From Ruegeria pomeroyi (GTDB lineage: Bacteria > Pseudomonadota > Alphaproteobacteria > Rhodobacterales > Rhodobacteraceae), in the NCBI RefSeq assembly GCF_021405525.1, contig NZ_JAGQAG010000001.1:3696001-3760000 (forward strand): 64,000 nucleotides of DNA. The letters are read 5' to 3'. Below the pieces are notes generated by a model that ran no database searches, was not told where the DNA came from, and worked only from the letters and a program-made list of their open reading frames with translations. Position 1 is the stretch's first letter. Each line of letters starts with the position of its first letter. Below are positions 8,899-17,782 of this stretch, piece after piece. Made by a program: the position numbers and the translations under genes.

Positions 8899-10293
8899 AT
8901 GGCGACCATCACAAATCACATGCCCACCGCCGAGTTGCAGGCGCTGGATGCGGCCCATCACCTGCATCCGTTCTCGGCAAACAACGCGCTGGGCGAAGAA
9001 GGCACCCGTGTCATCACCCGCGCCCGCGGCGTCTGGCTGAACGACAGCGAGGGCGAAGAGATCCTCGATGCGATGGCCGGGCTGTGGTGCGTCAATATCG
9101 GCTATGGCCGTGACGAACTGGCCGAGGTCGCGGCCCGCCAGATGCGTGAGCTGCCCTATTACAACACCTTCTTCAAGACCACCCATGTGCCGGCCATCGC
9201 GCTGGCGCAGAAACTGGCCGAGCTGGCGCCCGGCGACCTGAACCATGTGTTCTTTGCCGGTGGCGGGTCCGAGGCCAACGACACCAATATTCGCATGGTC
9301 CGCACCTATTGGCAGAACAAGGGCAAGCCCGAAAAGAACGTCATCATCAGCCGCAAGAATGCCTATCACGGCTCGACCGTGGGGTCGTCGGCACTGGGCG
9401 GCATGGCTGGCATGCATGCGCAAAGCGGCATGATCCCGGGTGTTCACCATATCAATCAGCCCAACTGGTGGGCCGAAGGCGGCGACATGGACCCCGAAGA
9501 ATTCGGCCTGGCCCGCGCCCGCGAGTTGGAAGAAGCCATTCAGGAACTGGGTGAGGACCGCGTCGCGGCCTTTATCGCCGAGCCGGTTCAAGGGGCTGGC
9601 GGCGTTATTGTCGCCCCCGACAGCTACTGGCCCGAAATTCAGCGGATCTGCGACAAATACGATATCCTGCTGATCGCGGACGAGGTGATCTGCGGCTTTG
9701 GCCGGACCGGCAACTGGTTCGGGATCCAGACCCTGGGTATCCGCCCCCATATCATGACCATCGCCAAGGGGCTCAGCTCAGGCTATGCACCCATCGGAGG
9801 CTCGATCGTCTGTGACGAGGTCGCCCATGTGATCGGTATGGACGAGTTCAATCACGGTTACACCTATTCCGGTCACCCGGTCGCCGCCGCCGTCGCGCTT
9901 GAGAACCTGCGCATCCTTGAAGAAGAGAACATCATCGACCACGTCCGCAACGTGGCCGCGCCCTATCTCAAGGAAAAATGGGAAGCGCTGACCGACCATC
10001 CGCTGGTGGGCGAAGCCAAGATCGTTGGCATGATGGCCTCGATCGCACTGACCCCGGACAAGGCCAGCCGCGCCAAGTTCGCGTCGGAACCCGGCACTAT
10101 CGGTTATATCTGCCGCGAACGGTGCTTCCGCAACAACCTGATCATGCGCCACGTGGGCGACCGGATGATCATCTCGCCGCCGCTGGTGATCACTCCGGCC
10201 GAGATCGACGAGATGTTCGTGCGCATCCGTAAATCGCTCGACGAGGCGCAGGCTGAAATCGAGAAACAGGGCCTGATGAAATCCGCTTCCTGA
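8899..10293 (+). CDS. spuC: Class III aminotransferase, putrescine (amine):pyruvate type
   Basis: This PLP enzyme moves an amino group from a terminal amine such as putrescine to pyruvate, giving an aminoaldehyde and alanine. The 464-residue protein has the GGGSEAND cofactor-phosphate loop (121-128), the AYHGST motif (155-160), DEVICGFGRTG with the pyridine-binding Asp261, and Lys290 in TIAKGLSSGYAP as the Schiff-base lysine. ATG 8899 has AGGAGA eight bases upstream; a longer in-frame extension overlaps the GntR gene and is rejected. From memory it closely resembles the Ruegeria omega-transaminases studied as amine transaminases. The polyamine neighbourhood supports putrescine as physiological substrate, though such enzymes accept many amines. 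Confidence 0.85.
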   Translation: MATITNHMPTAELQALDAAHHLHPFSANNALGEEGTRVITRARGVWLNDSEGEEILDAMAGLWCVNIGYGRDELAEVAARQMRELPYYNTFFKTTHVPAIALAQKLAELAPGDLNHVFFAGGGSEANDTNIRMVRTYWQNKGKPEKNVIISRKNAYHGSTVGSSALGGMAGMHAQSGMIPGVHHINQPNWWAEGGDMDPEEFGLARARELEEAIQELGEDRVAAFIAEPVQGAGGVIVAPDSYWPEIQRICDKYDILLIADEVICGFGRTGNWFGIQTLGIRPHIMTIAKGLSSGYAPIGGSIVCDEVAHVIGMDEFNHGYTYSGHPVAAAVALENLRILEEENIIDHVRNVAAPYLKEKWEALTDHPLVGEAKIVGMMASIALTPDKASRAKFASEPGTIGYICRERCFRNNLIMRHVGDRMIISPPLVITPAEIDEMFVRIRKSLDEAQAEIEKQGLMKSAS

Positions 10294-10320
10294 TCGGCGG
10301 ACAATCGGTACAGAATCTCA

Positions 10321-10349
10321 AGCCGGTCCCGATGGGGCCGGCTTTGCTT
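10321..10349 (+). terminator. Rho-independent terminator after the aminotransferase
   Basis: AGCCGGTCCC-gat-GGGGCCGGC followed by TTTGCTT forms a strong GC-rich hairpin about 30 bases after the aminotransferase stop. It separates that transcript from the second polyamine transporter operon, which therefore likely has its own promoter in the remaining ~150 bases. Confidence 0.65.
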
Positions 10350-10496
10350 ATTCCGACAGCATTAGCGGTCACAGCTTAGCAATGCGTCGCATCCGTCGCT
10401 AAACTGTCGCAAATCGGTTGCAACTCCCCCCAGTGCGCGCTTAACCTCAGGGCAATAGCGGCCAAGATCGCAGTGTAAGTGTACGGGGAGCTGGCA

Positions 10497-11597
10497 TTGA
10501 CCACACGCACCAGCAACGATGCGTTCGTTGAATTCGAACGCGTCCAGAAGAGCTATGACGGCGAAACGCTTGTCGTAAAAGATCTCAATCTGACCATGCC
10601 CAAGGGAGAGTTTCTGACAATGCTCGGCCCGTCGGGTTCCGGCAAGACAACCTGCCTGATGATGTTGGCCGGGTTTGAAACCGCCACACATGGCGAAATC
10701 AAGCTGGATGGGCGTCCGATCAACAATATCCCACCGCACAAGCGCGGCATCGGCATGGTGTTCCAGAACTATGCCCTGTTCCCGCATATGACGATTGCCG
10801 AAAACCTGTCGTTTCCGCTGGAAGTGCGCAATATCGGCAAATCCGACCGCGAGGCCAAGATCAAGCGCGCGCTCGACATGGTCGAGATGGGCGCCTTTGG
10901 CGGCCGTCGTCCGGCACAGCTTTCGGGCGGCCAGCAGCAGCGCGTCGCCTTGGCCCGCGCACTGGTCTTCGAACCGGAGCTGGTGTTGATGGACGAACCG
11001 CTGGGCGCGCTGGACAAGCAGTTGCGCGAAAAGATGCAGTTCGAAATCACCCGCCTTGCCCATGATCTGGGAATCACCGTGGTCTATGTGACCCACGACC
11101 AGACCGAGGCGCTGACCATGTCCGACCGCGTCGCGGTGTTCAACGACGGTGTGATCCAGCAGCTGGCGCCGCCCGACGAGCTCTATGAGCAGCCTGCCAA
11201 CAGCTTCGTTGCCCAGTTCATCGGTGAGAACAACACGCTCGAGGGCGAAGTGCAGGAAATTCGCGACGGTATCGCGGTGGTCCGTCTCGACGACGGCGAG
11301 TTGATCGACTGCAAACCGGTCAATGTCAGCCGCCCGGGCGAGCGTACCCGTGTCTCGATCCGCCCCGAGCGTGTCGAGTTCAACAAAAGCCGCCTGAAAG
11401 CGGGTGCGCACACGCTTAAGGCCGAGGTGATGGAATTCATCTACATGGGTGACATCTTCCGCACCCGTGTCCGCGTTGCCGGCAACGATGAATTCATCAT
11501 CAAGACACGGAACGCGCCCGATCAGGTGCGACTGGAACCCGGCGCCCAGATCGAAATCGGCTGGCTGCCCGAAGATTGCCGCGCGCTGGACGCCTGA
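10497..11597 (+). CDS. potA: Polyamine-type ABC transporter ATP-binding subunit, PotA type
   Basis: This is the ATPase of a second polyamine importer. The start chosen is TTG 10497 because GGGGAG lies six bases upstream; the GTG at 10479 would put that ribosome-binding site inside the gene. The product (366 residues) has Walker A GPSGSGKTT, signature SGGQQQRVALARAL, Walker B LVLMDEPLGALD and switch VTHDQTEA. A TOBE-type C-terminus follows, with ISIRPERVE-like sequence (VSIRPERVEFNKSR). Next come the binding protein and two permeases on the same strand. Gene order ATPase-receptor-permease-permease differs from the potFGHI-like operon, so this is an independent system and not a recent duplication. 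Confidence 0.87.
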   Translation: MTTRTSNDAFVEFERVQKSYDGETLVVKDLNLTMPKGEFLTMLGPSGSGKTTCLMMLAGFETATHGEIKLDGRPINNIPPHKRGIGMVFQNYALFPHMTIAENLSFPLEVRNIGKSDREAKIKRALDMVEMGAFGGRRPAQLSGGQQQRVALARALVFEPELVLMDEPLGALDKQLREKMQFEITRLAHDLGITVVYVTHDQTEALTMSDRVAVFNDGVIQQLAPPDELYEQPANSFVAQFIGENNTLEGEVQEIRDGIAVVRLDDGELIDCKPVNVSRPGERTRVSIRPERVEFNKSRLKAGAHTLKAEVMEFIYMGDIFRTRVRVAGNDEFIIKTRNAPDQVRLEPGAQIEIGWLPEDCRALDA

Positions 11598-11714
11598 TCC
11601 AGCGCCGGAAACGCTCGCCTCGTGAACCGGGGCGGATGCAACCGGACCTGGCCGCAGCGCCCGTCGCGGCCGGTCCCGTGAAAAAAACCAAACGGGTCAA
11701 CAAGGGAGCAATCC

Positions 11715-12788
11715 ATGAAACTTAAGACAGCTTTGCTGGCAACCGCGCTGACCTCGGCAGCCTTTGCCGTTTCCGCGCAGGAAGTCACCGTGATGTCCTG
11801 GGGCGGCGCCTATACCAAGAGCCAGGTAGAAGCCTATCACAAGCCCTTCACCGCCGAGACCGGCATCAAGGTGAATTCGGTCGACGCCGACAACCCGGCA
11901 ACCCCGATCAAGGCCCAGGTCGAGGCCGGCAACGTGTCGGTTGACGTCGCCGACGTCGAATTCTCGGACGCCGTGCGCCTGTGCGACGAGGGCCTGCTGG
12001 AAGAGATCGACCCGTCGATCCTGTCCGCGGCGCCCGATGGCACCGCCGCGACCGACGACTTCATCGATGGCGCGCTGCAGGATTGTGCCGTCGCGAACAT
12101 CGTCTGGTCGACCTCGGTTGCCTACAACACCGCAAACGTGTCGATGGCCCCCAGCTCGATCGCCGATTTCTTTAACACCGACAAGATCCCCGGCAAGCGC
12201 GGCCTGCGCAAATCCGCCAAGGCCACGCTGGAAATGGCGCTGATGGGTGACGGTGTTCCCGCTGGCGACGTCTATGAGATGCTGGAAACCGATGAAGGCG
12301 TTGATCGCGCATTCGCGGTTCTGGATCGGATCAAGGACGACATCGTCTGGTGGGAAGCTGGTGCACAGCCGCCGCAGCTGCTGGCAGACGGCGAAGTCGT
12401 GATGTCGACCGCCTATAACGGCCGTATCTTCAACGCCGCCGTGGCCGAAGGTCAGCCCTTCGAGATCATGTGGGACGGCCAGATCCTCGACTTCGACCTG
12501 TTCGTGGTCCCCAAAGGCGCACCGAACAAGGACGCTGCCATGCAGTTCATCGCCTTCTCGACCAGCACCCAGGCGCTGGCGGATCAGGCCAAGTGGATCA
12601 GCTATGGCCCGGCACGTAAGTCCTCGGGCGCGCTGGTCGGCCTCTACCAGGACGGCAAGACCGAGATGGCACCGCACATGCCGACCTCGGAAGCAGCCCT
12701 GAAGAACGCGCTGGTCAACAACTTCGAGTTCTGGGTCGACAAGGACGCCGAGCTGAACGAGCGCTTCAACGCCTGGCTGGCGAACTGA
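11715..12788 (+). CDS. potD: Periplasmic polyamine-type solute-binding protein, PotD-like
   Basis: This is the receptor for the second importer. It has a signal peptide (MKLKTALLATALTSAAFAVSA, cleavage before QEV), then VTVMSWGGAYTKSQVEAYHKPF, typical of the PotD/PotF-like branch that includes several spermidine, putrescine and related receptors. The 357-residue length is normal. The ATG at 11715 follows GGGAG. It sits 117 bases after the ATPase gene and is followed by a stem-loop before the permeases. It is only distantly similar to the PotF-type protein at 6910-7995, so the two probably bind different ligands. Confidence 0.83.
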   Translation: MKLKTALLATALTSAAFAVSAQEVTVMSWGGAYTKSQVEAYHKPFTAETGIKVNSVDADNPATPIKAQVEAGNVSVDVADVEFSDAVRLCDEGLLEEIDPSILSAAPDGTAATDDFIDGALQDCAVANIVWSTSVAYNTANVSMAPSSIADFFNTDKIPGKRGLRKSAKATLEMALMGDGVPAGDVYEMLETDEGVDRAFAVLDRIKDDIVWWEAGAQPPQLLADGEVVMSTAYNGRIFNAAVAEGQPFEIMWDGQILDFDLFVVPKGAPNKDAAMQFIAFSTSTQALADQAKWISYGPARKSSGALVGLYQDGKTEMAPHMPTSEAALKNALVNNFEFWVDKDAELNERFNAWLAN

Positions 12789-12801
12789 TCTGACACTACC
12801 G

Positions 12802-12830
12802 GGCCGCCCCTTTCCGGGGCGGCTCTTTCC
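12802..12830 (+). terminator. Intra-operon stem-loop after the binding-protein gene
   Basis: GCCGCCCC-tttcc-GGGGCGGC followed by TCTTT lies 14 bases past the receptor stop and about 30 bases before the permease. It looks like a weak terminator or mRNA-stabilising hairpin that keeps receptor expression above permease expression. Confidence 0.5.
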
Positions 12831-12858
12831 CACACAAGTTTCCCAGGACGAAGCCCCG

Positions 12859-14142
12859 ATGACCGATATCGCTCAGCCGCTGACCACTGCGGACGGCAAA
12901 CCGCTCAAGGGCGCGCTGCTCAGGGCGCAGGCCCGTGCGCGGCGCCGCGCCTTTCTTCTTGTTCTGCCGCTTCTGGCCTTCATCCTGATCACCTTCGTGT
13001 TCCCGATCGGACAGATGCTCTATCGCTCGGTCTATAACGACGGGTTCACCTGGCACGAGGACGTGACTTCGGGCGACCGAACCCCGATCATGACCAACCT
13101 TGCCACCTGGTTCGAGGCCAACCCGCCGGGCACCGAGCCCGACGAGGCCGCCTTTGCCGCGCTGGCCGCCGATCTGGTGACGCTGCGCGATCTGAAAGCA
13201 CCCGGTCAGGCCGGAACCCGGATCAATTATGAACTGTCGGGCTCGCGTTCGATGTTCACCAAGGCCGCCCGTAGCGCCAAAAAGCTGGAACCGCCCTACA
13301 AGGAGGCGATTCTTGAGCTGGACAAGGATTGGGGTAATCCCGAACTTTGGCAGGCGATGCGCGGGGCCTCGTCCTCGTACACGACAAACTTCTACCTTGC
13401 CGCCATCGACCGCGAACGCGATGCAAGTGGCTCAGTGACGATGGTGCCGGAAAACCGGCAGGTCTATGTCAAGCTTTTCACCCGCACGCTTAGCTTGTCG
13501 CTGCTGATCACTTTCCTGACCTTCATATTGGCTTATCCGATCGCACATCTGCTGGCGACGCTTCCGCTGCGCCATTCCAACCTGCTGATGATCCTGGTTC
13601 TGCTGCCCTTCTGGACCTCGCTGCTGGTGCGGACCACCAGTTGGATGGTGCTGCTGCAAAGTCAGGGTGTGCTGAACGACACGCTGGTCGGCCTGGGCAT
13701 CCTTGGCGACGATGGCCGCTTGCAGCTGATGTATAACCGGGCAGGCACCGTGATCTCGATGACGCATATCCTGCTGCCCTTCATGGTTCTGCCGCTTTAT
13801 TCGGTGATGCGGATGATCAACCCGTCCTATGTGCGCGCCGCGCGCTCGCTGGGCGCCACCAGCTGGACCGCGTTCCGCCGCATCTACTTTCCGCAGACCG
13901 TGCCGGGGATCGGCGCCGGGGCGCTGCTCGTCTTTATCCTGGCGGTCGGGTATTACATCACGCCCGCACTGGTCGGTGGTGCGGATGGTCAGCTGATCTC
14001 GAACCTGATCGCATTCCACATGCAGAAATCGCTGAACTGGTCGCTCGCCGCCGCCTTGGCAGCACTGCTGCTGGCCGGCGTTCTGCTTCTCTACTGGCTG
14101 TACGATCGCCTGATCGGCATCGACAATCTGAAACTGGGGTAA
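12859..14142 (+). CDS. potB: Polyamine-type ABC transporter permease (PotB-like) with large periplasmic insert
   Basis: This is an inner-membrane permease of the second importer. It is 427 residues, roughly 140 longer than an ordinary PotB. The first helix (LLVLPLLAFILITFVFPIG, about residues 34-52) is followed by a hydrophilic stretch to about residue 205, rich in Glu/Asp/Ala, before the remaining five helices. The docking loop is normal (RAARSLGATSWTAFRRIYFP). The insert should lie in the periplasm between helices 1 and 2, where it could contact the receptor. ATG 12859 is the natural start. The next permease follows after six bases. Confidence 0.85.
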   Translation: MTDIAQPLTTADGKPLKGALLRAQARARRRAFLLVLPLLAFILITFVFPIGQMLYRSVYNDGFTWHEDVTSGDRTPIMTNLATWFEANPPGTEPDEAAFAALAADLVTLRDLKAPGQAGTRINYELSGSRSMFTKAARSAKKLEPPYKEAILELDKDWGNPELWQAMRGASSSYTTNFYLAAIDRERDASGSVTMVPENRQVYVKLFTRTLSLSLLITFLTFILAYPIAHLLATLPLRHSNLLMILVLLPFWTSLLVRTTSWMVLLQSQGVLNDTLVGLGILGDDGRLQLMYNRAGTVISMTHILLPFMVLPLYSVMRMINPSYVRAARSLGATSWTAFRRIYFPQTVPGIGAGALLVFILAVGYYITPALVGGADGQLISNLIAFHMQKSLNWSLAAALAALLLAGVLLLYWLYDRLIGIDNLKLG

Positions 14143-14148
14143 TCGGAC

Positions 14149-15069
14149 ATGGCACTTCCCAAACACGCATCGCCCCTGGAACGGGTCTGGCACTATGCCT
14201 ATCTCGTGATCTGCGCACTGATCTTTCTGTTCCTGATCGCGCCGATCCTGGTGATCATTCCGCTCAGCTTCAACGCCGAGCCCTATTTCACCTTTACCGA
14301 CAAGATGCTGTCCTTTGACGCCGAGGGGTTTTCGACCCGCTGGTATGATCTGCTGCTGACCTTTGGCATGCTGGAGCCCGAGGCACCGCGCGACAGTTCA
14401 TGGTGGGCTGACGCATGGGCGAACGCACAGTGGATCCAGGCCACCAAGAACTCGATCATCATCGGTTTCTTCTCGACCATCCTGGCCACCACGCTGGGCA
14501 CCATCGCGGCGCTGGGTCTGTCCCGGCCCGAGATGCCGGGACGGCGCGCGGTCATGGCGATCCTGATCTCTCCGATGATCGTGCCGATCATCATCACCGC
14601 GACGGGTCTGTTCTTCTTCTACTCGTCGATCGGCATTCAGGACTGGGGCATACCCTATCTGGGCATCATCCTCGCCCATGCGACGCTTGGCATCCCCTTC
14701 GTGATCATCACCGTGACGGCAACGCTGGTGGGGTTCGACCATTCGCTGACACGGGCGGCGGCGAATATGGGGGCCGATCCCGTCACCACCTTCTTCAAGG
14801 TGCAGATGCCGCTGATCCTGCCCGGTGTGATCTCGGGCGCGCTTTTTGCCTTTGTCACCTCGTTTGACGAGGTTGTGGTGGTGCTCTTTGTCGGCGGTCT
14901 GGACGAACAGACCATCCCGCGCCAGATGTGGAACGGTATCCGCGAACAGATCAGCCCGGCAATCCTGTCGGTGGCCACGATCCTCGTGGTGATCTCGATC
15001 GCGCTGCTGACCGTGGTGGAACTGCTGCGTCGCCGCTCCGAAAAGCTGCGCGGCATGTCTCCGGGCTGA
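14149..15069 (+). CDS. potC: Polyamine-type ABC transporter permease, PotC-like
   Basis: This is the second permease of the plus-strand importer: 306 residues, six hydrophobic segments and a docking loop (TRAAANMGADPVTTFFKVQMPL). A hydrophilic stretch between helices 1 and 2 (about 45-95) is moderately longer than in E. coli PotC, so it too may have an enlarged periplasmic loop, to a lesser degree than the partner permease. SFDEVVVVLFVGG corresponds to the SLDDLVIASF segment of PotC/PotI. It is the last gene of the operon and is followed by a strong terminator. Confidence 0.86.
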   Translation: MALPKHASPLERVWHYAYLVICALIFLFLIAPILVIIPLSFNAEPYFTFTDKMLSFDAEGFSTRWYDLLLTFGMLEPEAPRDSSWWADAWANAQWIQATKNSIIIGFFSTILATTLGTIAALGLSRPEMPGRRAVMAILISPMIVPIIITATGLFFFYSSIGIQDWGIPYLGIILAHATLGIPFVIITVTATLVGFDHSLTRAAANMGADPVTTFFKVQMPLILPGVISGALFAFVTSFDEVVVVLFVGGLDEQTIPRQMWNGIREQISPAILSVATILVVISIALLTVVELLRRRSEKLRGMSPG

Positions 15070-15097
15070 GACGACACTCGATTCTCAAAGCAACACG

Positions 15098-15123
15098 AGG
15101 GGCCGGGCAACCGGCCCCTTTGC
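15098..15123 (+). terminator. Rho-independent terminator of the second polyamine operon
   Basis: AGGGGCCGG-gcaa-CCGGCCCCTT then TTGC is a nine-pair GC-rich hairpin 29 bases after the last permease stop, between convergent genes. Confidence 0.7.
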
Positions 15124-15144
15124 ATTTCCGCGGCGGCAATCAGA

Positions 15145-15492
15145 TCAAGGCAGGTCGATCACCAGCCGCTGCGGCGCCCAGCCATCCACGTTGCAACGCG
15201 CCTCGATCTGTACCTGCGTCGTGCCCTCTGGAATGACGACCCCACCCAGCGAGCGGGTAAAGGGCTGCTCGGTCTCATGCGGATGGAACAAGGTACGCAT
15301 CCCTAGTTCCCGCCCCTGCATGTCCAGCACCCGCCAGCCATCGGCATAGTGGTCCCACCCGGTATCGGGGTGGCGCAGGGTGACATCGAATCGCCAGCCA
15401 TCGCCGCTTCGATGCACGGTGACTTTCTCTATAGCGGGCGGGTCAGCAAGGATCGGCGTCGCCAAGAAAAGAAACGGAATCAGGTATCGCAT
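15145..15492 (-). CDS. Small secreted protein of unknown function
   Basis: I do not recognise a named family. The 115-residue product has a clear signal peptide (MRYLIPFLFLATPILA) followed by a compact beta-rich domain with several aromatic and His residues (WDHYADGWRV, HPHETEQPF) and one Cys near the end. It is probably a periplasmic single-domain protein. The gene follows the gene for the DUF599 protein on the same strand after a 35-base gap, so they may be cotranscribed. The coding character (G/C at third positions, plausible signal peptide) supports a real gene. Confidence 0.65.
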   Translation of the reverse strand: MRYLIPFLFLATPILADPPAIEKVTVHRSGDGWRFDVTLRHPDTGWDHYADGWRVLDMQGRELGMRTLFHPHETEQPFTRSLGGVVIPEGTTQVQIEARCNVDGWAPQRLVIDLP

Positions 15493-15527
15493 GCGATCAG
15501 CCTAGCCCGGCCCGACAGTCGATGGGC

Positions 15528-16250
15528 TCACGATGCCGTGTCCAGCCCGCCTTCGGCGGGTAGGGACAGCAGAACCGTCCGCGAGTGGGAGGCGAATTCG
15601 CGTCGGTAGAGCACCGCAACCGTCAGCCCCCCTGCCCCGATCAGCGCCAGTGGCCCTACCAACCAGGCCACCGAAGCGAGCGCGAAATAGGTCGAGCGCA
15701 GCCCCTTGTTGAAGCTGCGCGCAGCGGTGATGCAGATCTCGGCCGCCTGGGCCGCGCGCGGCAGACAGCGCGCGTCCTCGGGCTCGTTCGGAACCGCGGC
15801 CATCAGCACCGCGCAGTACCCGAACAGCCGATTGGCCCAGACGAATTTCAGGAAGGCATTGGACAGGAACAGCAGCACGATCAGGATCTTGACCTCCCAC
15901 ACCAGCGCGGGTGCGCTGGTCAGCGCCAGATCCTGCGCGATGTCCGACAACCGGTCGGTATTGCCGATCAGCGCCAACCCACCGCCCACCGCGATCACCG
16001 CCGTCGAGGCAAAGAAGGATGTGCCCTGCCGCATGATCGAGATCAGCTGCGCATCGAAGACGCGCGGTTGACGGGTCACCATCTGGCGCATCCAGTCGCG
16101 CCGGAAATCTGCCATCAAAGCCGAGACCGAAGGCTTGCCCGGTGCCGGGTTCTCGATACGCCAGCCGATCCATAACCACCCCGCCAGCAAGACGGCAACG
16201 GCAAGGTAATCCATCGGGGCAAAAGCAAGGGCACGGTCGATCCAGGTCAT
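15528..16250 (-). CDS. DUF599 family membrane protein
   Basis: This is a conserved integral membrane protein of unknown function. The 240 residues contain about four to five hydrophobic segments (near 12-28, 78-95, 110-135 and 180-210) and the family's RRDWMRQMVTRQPRVFDAQL segment after the first helix. Membrane placement is evident; nothing suggests an enzymatic site. It is divergent from glcD, with 81 bases between the starts, and upstream of a small secreted protein on the same strand. Confidence 0.75.
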   Translation of the reverse strand: MTWIDRALAFAPMDYLAVAVLLAGWLWIGWRIENPAPGKPSVSALMADFRRDWMRQMVTRQPRVFDAQLISIMRQGTSFFASTAVIAVGGGLALIGNTDRLSDIAQDLALTSAPALVWEVKILIVLLFLSNAFLKFVWANRLFGYCAVLMAAVPNEPEDARCLPRAAQAAEICITAARSFNKGLRSTYFALASVAWLVGPLALIGAGGLTVAVLYRREFASHSRTVLLSLPAEGGLDTAS

Positions 16251-16297
16251 GGGCGCGACAGTACGTCTTACCGCTTTGCCTTGCCAGATCGTAAAAT

Positions 16298-16316
16298 TGG
16301 TAATATTAATTTACCA
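16298..16316. promoter_or_regulatory. Candidate FadR/GlcC-type operator upstream of glcD
   Basis: TGGTAA-tattaat-TTACCA is an inverted repeat with six-base arms placed 16-34 bases before the glcD ATG. TGGT/ACCA half-sites are typical of the FadR branch of GntR regulators that control glycolate, lactate and pyruvate genes. AT-rich -10-like sequences (TAAAAT, TAATAT) overlap it, which fits repression by steric block. No regulator gene is adjacent. Confidence 0.45.
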
Positions 16317-16331
16317 GATGGAGGTTCCCCG

Positions 16332-17780
16332 ATGGATATGCCCACCCCGAATCCAACCGTTCTGGCCAAGAAGCCGCGCCTTGTGCAGCGACTACGGCAG
16401 GTCTTGCCCGCCGACGCGGTGATCGACGACCTGTCCGAGACCCGCGCCTATGAATGCGACGCGCTGACCGCCTATCGCTGCCCGCCGCTGCTGGCCGTCC
16501 TGCCCGCCTCGACACAGGAAGTCTCGGACGTGCTGCGCATCTGCCATGAAGAGGGCGTGCCGGTGGTCCCGCGCGGTTCGGGCACCTCGCTGGCCGGGGG
16601 CGCTTTGCCCACCGCCGACAGCGTGATCCTGGGCGTCGCTCGGATGAACGAGGTTTTGGAGACCGACTATGACAACCGCATCATCCGGGTGCAATCGGGT
16701 CGCACCAACCTGAGCGTCACCGGCGCGGTCGAGGCCGAGGATTTCTTTTACGCCCCCGACCCCTCGTCGCAGCTGGCCTGCGCCATCGCGGGCAATATCG
16801 CGATGAACTCGGGCGGGGCGCATTGCCTGAAATACGGGGTGACCACCAACAACCTGCTGGGTGTCACCATGGTGCTGATGGACGGCACCGTGGTCGAGAT
16901 CGGCGGCGCCCATCTGGATGCGGGCGGGCTGGACCTGCTGGGCGTCATCTGCGGCAGCGAGGGGCAATTGGGCGTAGTCACCGAAGCCACACTGCGCATC
17001 CTGCGCAAGCCCGAGGGCGCGCGTCCGGTGCTGATGGCGTTCGACAGCAACGAGGTCGCGGGCGCCTGCGTCAGCGACATCATCAAGGCGGGCGTTCTGC
17101 CAGTGGCGATCGAGTTCATGGACCGGCTCTGTATCGAGGCCTGCGAAGCCTTTGCGAAGGCGGGCTATCCGCAATGCGAGGCGTTATTGATTGTTGAGGT
17201 CGAGGGGTCCGAGGCCGAAATCGACGACCAATTGACCCGCATCCTGGAAATCGCCCGCAGGCACGACCCGCTGGAACTGCGCGAAAGCCAGTCAGCCGAG
17301 GAGAGTGCCAAGATCTGGCTGGGCCGTAAATCGGCCTTTGGCGCCATGGGGCAGATCAACGATTACATGTGCCTCGACGGCACTATCCCCGTCTCCGCCC
17401 TGCCAATGGTGCTGCGCCGGATTGGCGAGCTGAGCCAGGAATATGGGCTGAAGGTGGGCAACGTGTTCCACGCCGGCGATGGCAACATGCACCCGCTGAT
17501 CCTGTTCGATGCCAACAAACCGGGTGATCTGGAAAAATGCGAGGCCTTTGGCGCCGATATTCTGAAACTCTGCGTCGATGCGGGCGGCTGCCTGACCGGC
17601 GAGCACGGGGTAGGGATCGAGAAGCGCGACCTGATGCTGCACCAATACGCAGCCGTCGATCTTGAGGCGCAGATGGCGGTCAAGGACGTGTTCGACCCGC
17701 AGTGGTTGTTGAACCCGGCCAAGGTGTTTCCGCTGTCGGTCTCGGAAAGCCGACGCGCGGTACAGGTGGCGGCAGAGTAG
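16332..17780 (+). CDS. glcD: Glycolate oxidase subunit GlcD (FAD-linked)
   Basis: GlcD is the flavin subunit of glycolate oxidase, converting glycolate (a major phytoplankton exudate) to glyoxylate and feeding electrons to the membrane chain. The 482-residue product has the PCMH-type FAD-binding domain (VVPRGSGTSLAGGALP, about residues 80-95; EGQLGVVTEATLRI) and the C-terminal oxidase domain ending in HAGDGNMHPLILFD and GEHGVGIEKRDLM. ATG 16332 is preceded by GGAGG at 16320-16324; an in-frame upstream codon at 16281 lacks this. It is followed by glcE and glcF on the same strand. Confidence 0.93.
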   Translation: MDMPTPNPTVLAKKPRLVQRLRQVLPADAVIDDLSETRAYECDALTAYRCPPLLAVLPASTQEVSDVLRICHEEGVPVVPRGSGTSLAGGALPTADSVILGVARMNEVLETDYDNRIIRVQSGRTNLSVTGAVEAEDFFYAPDPSSQLACAIAGNIAMNSGGAHCLKYGVTTNNLLGVTMVLMDGTVVEIGGAHLDAGGLDLLGVICGSEGQLGVVTEATLRILRKPEGARPVLMAFDSNEVAGACVSDIIKAGVLPVAIEFMDRLCIEACEAFAKAGYPQCEALLIVEVEGSEAEIDDQLTRILEIARRHDPLELRESQSAEESAKIWLGRKSAFGAMGQINDYMCLDGTIPVSALPMVLRRIGELSQEYGLKVGNVFHAGDGNMHPLILFDANKPGDLEKCEAFGADILKLCVDAGGCLTGEHGVGIEKRDLMLHQYAAVDLEAQMAVKDVFDPQWLLNPAKVFPLSVSESRRAVQVAAE

Positions 17781-17782
17781 CC

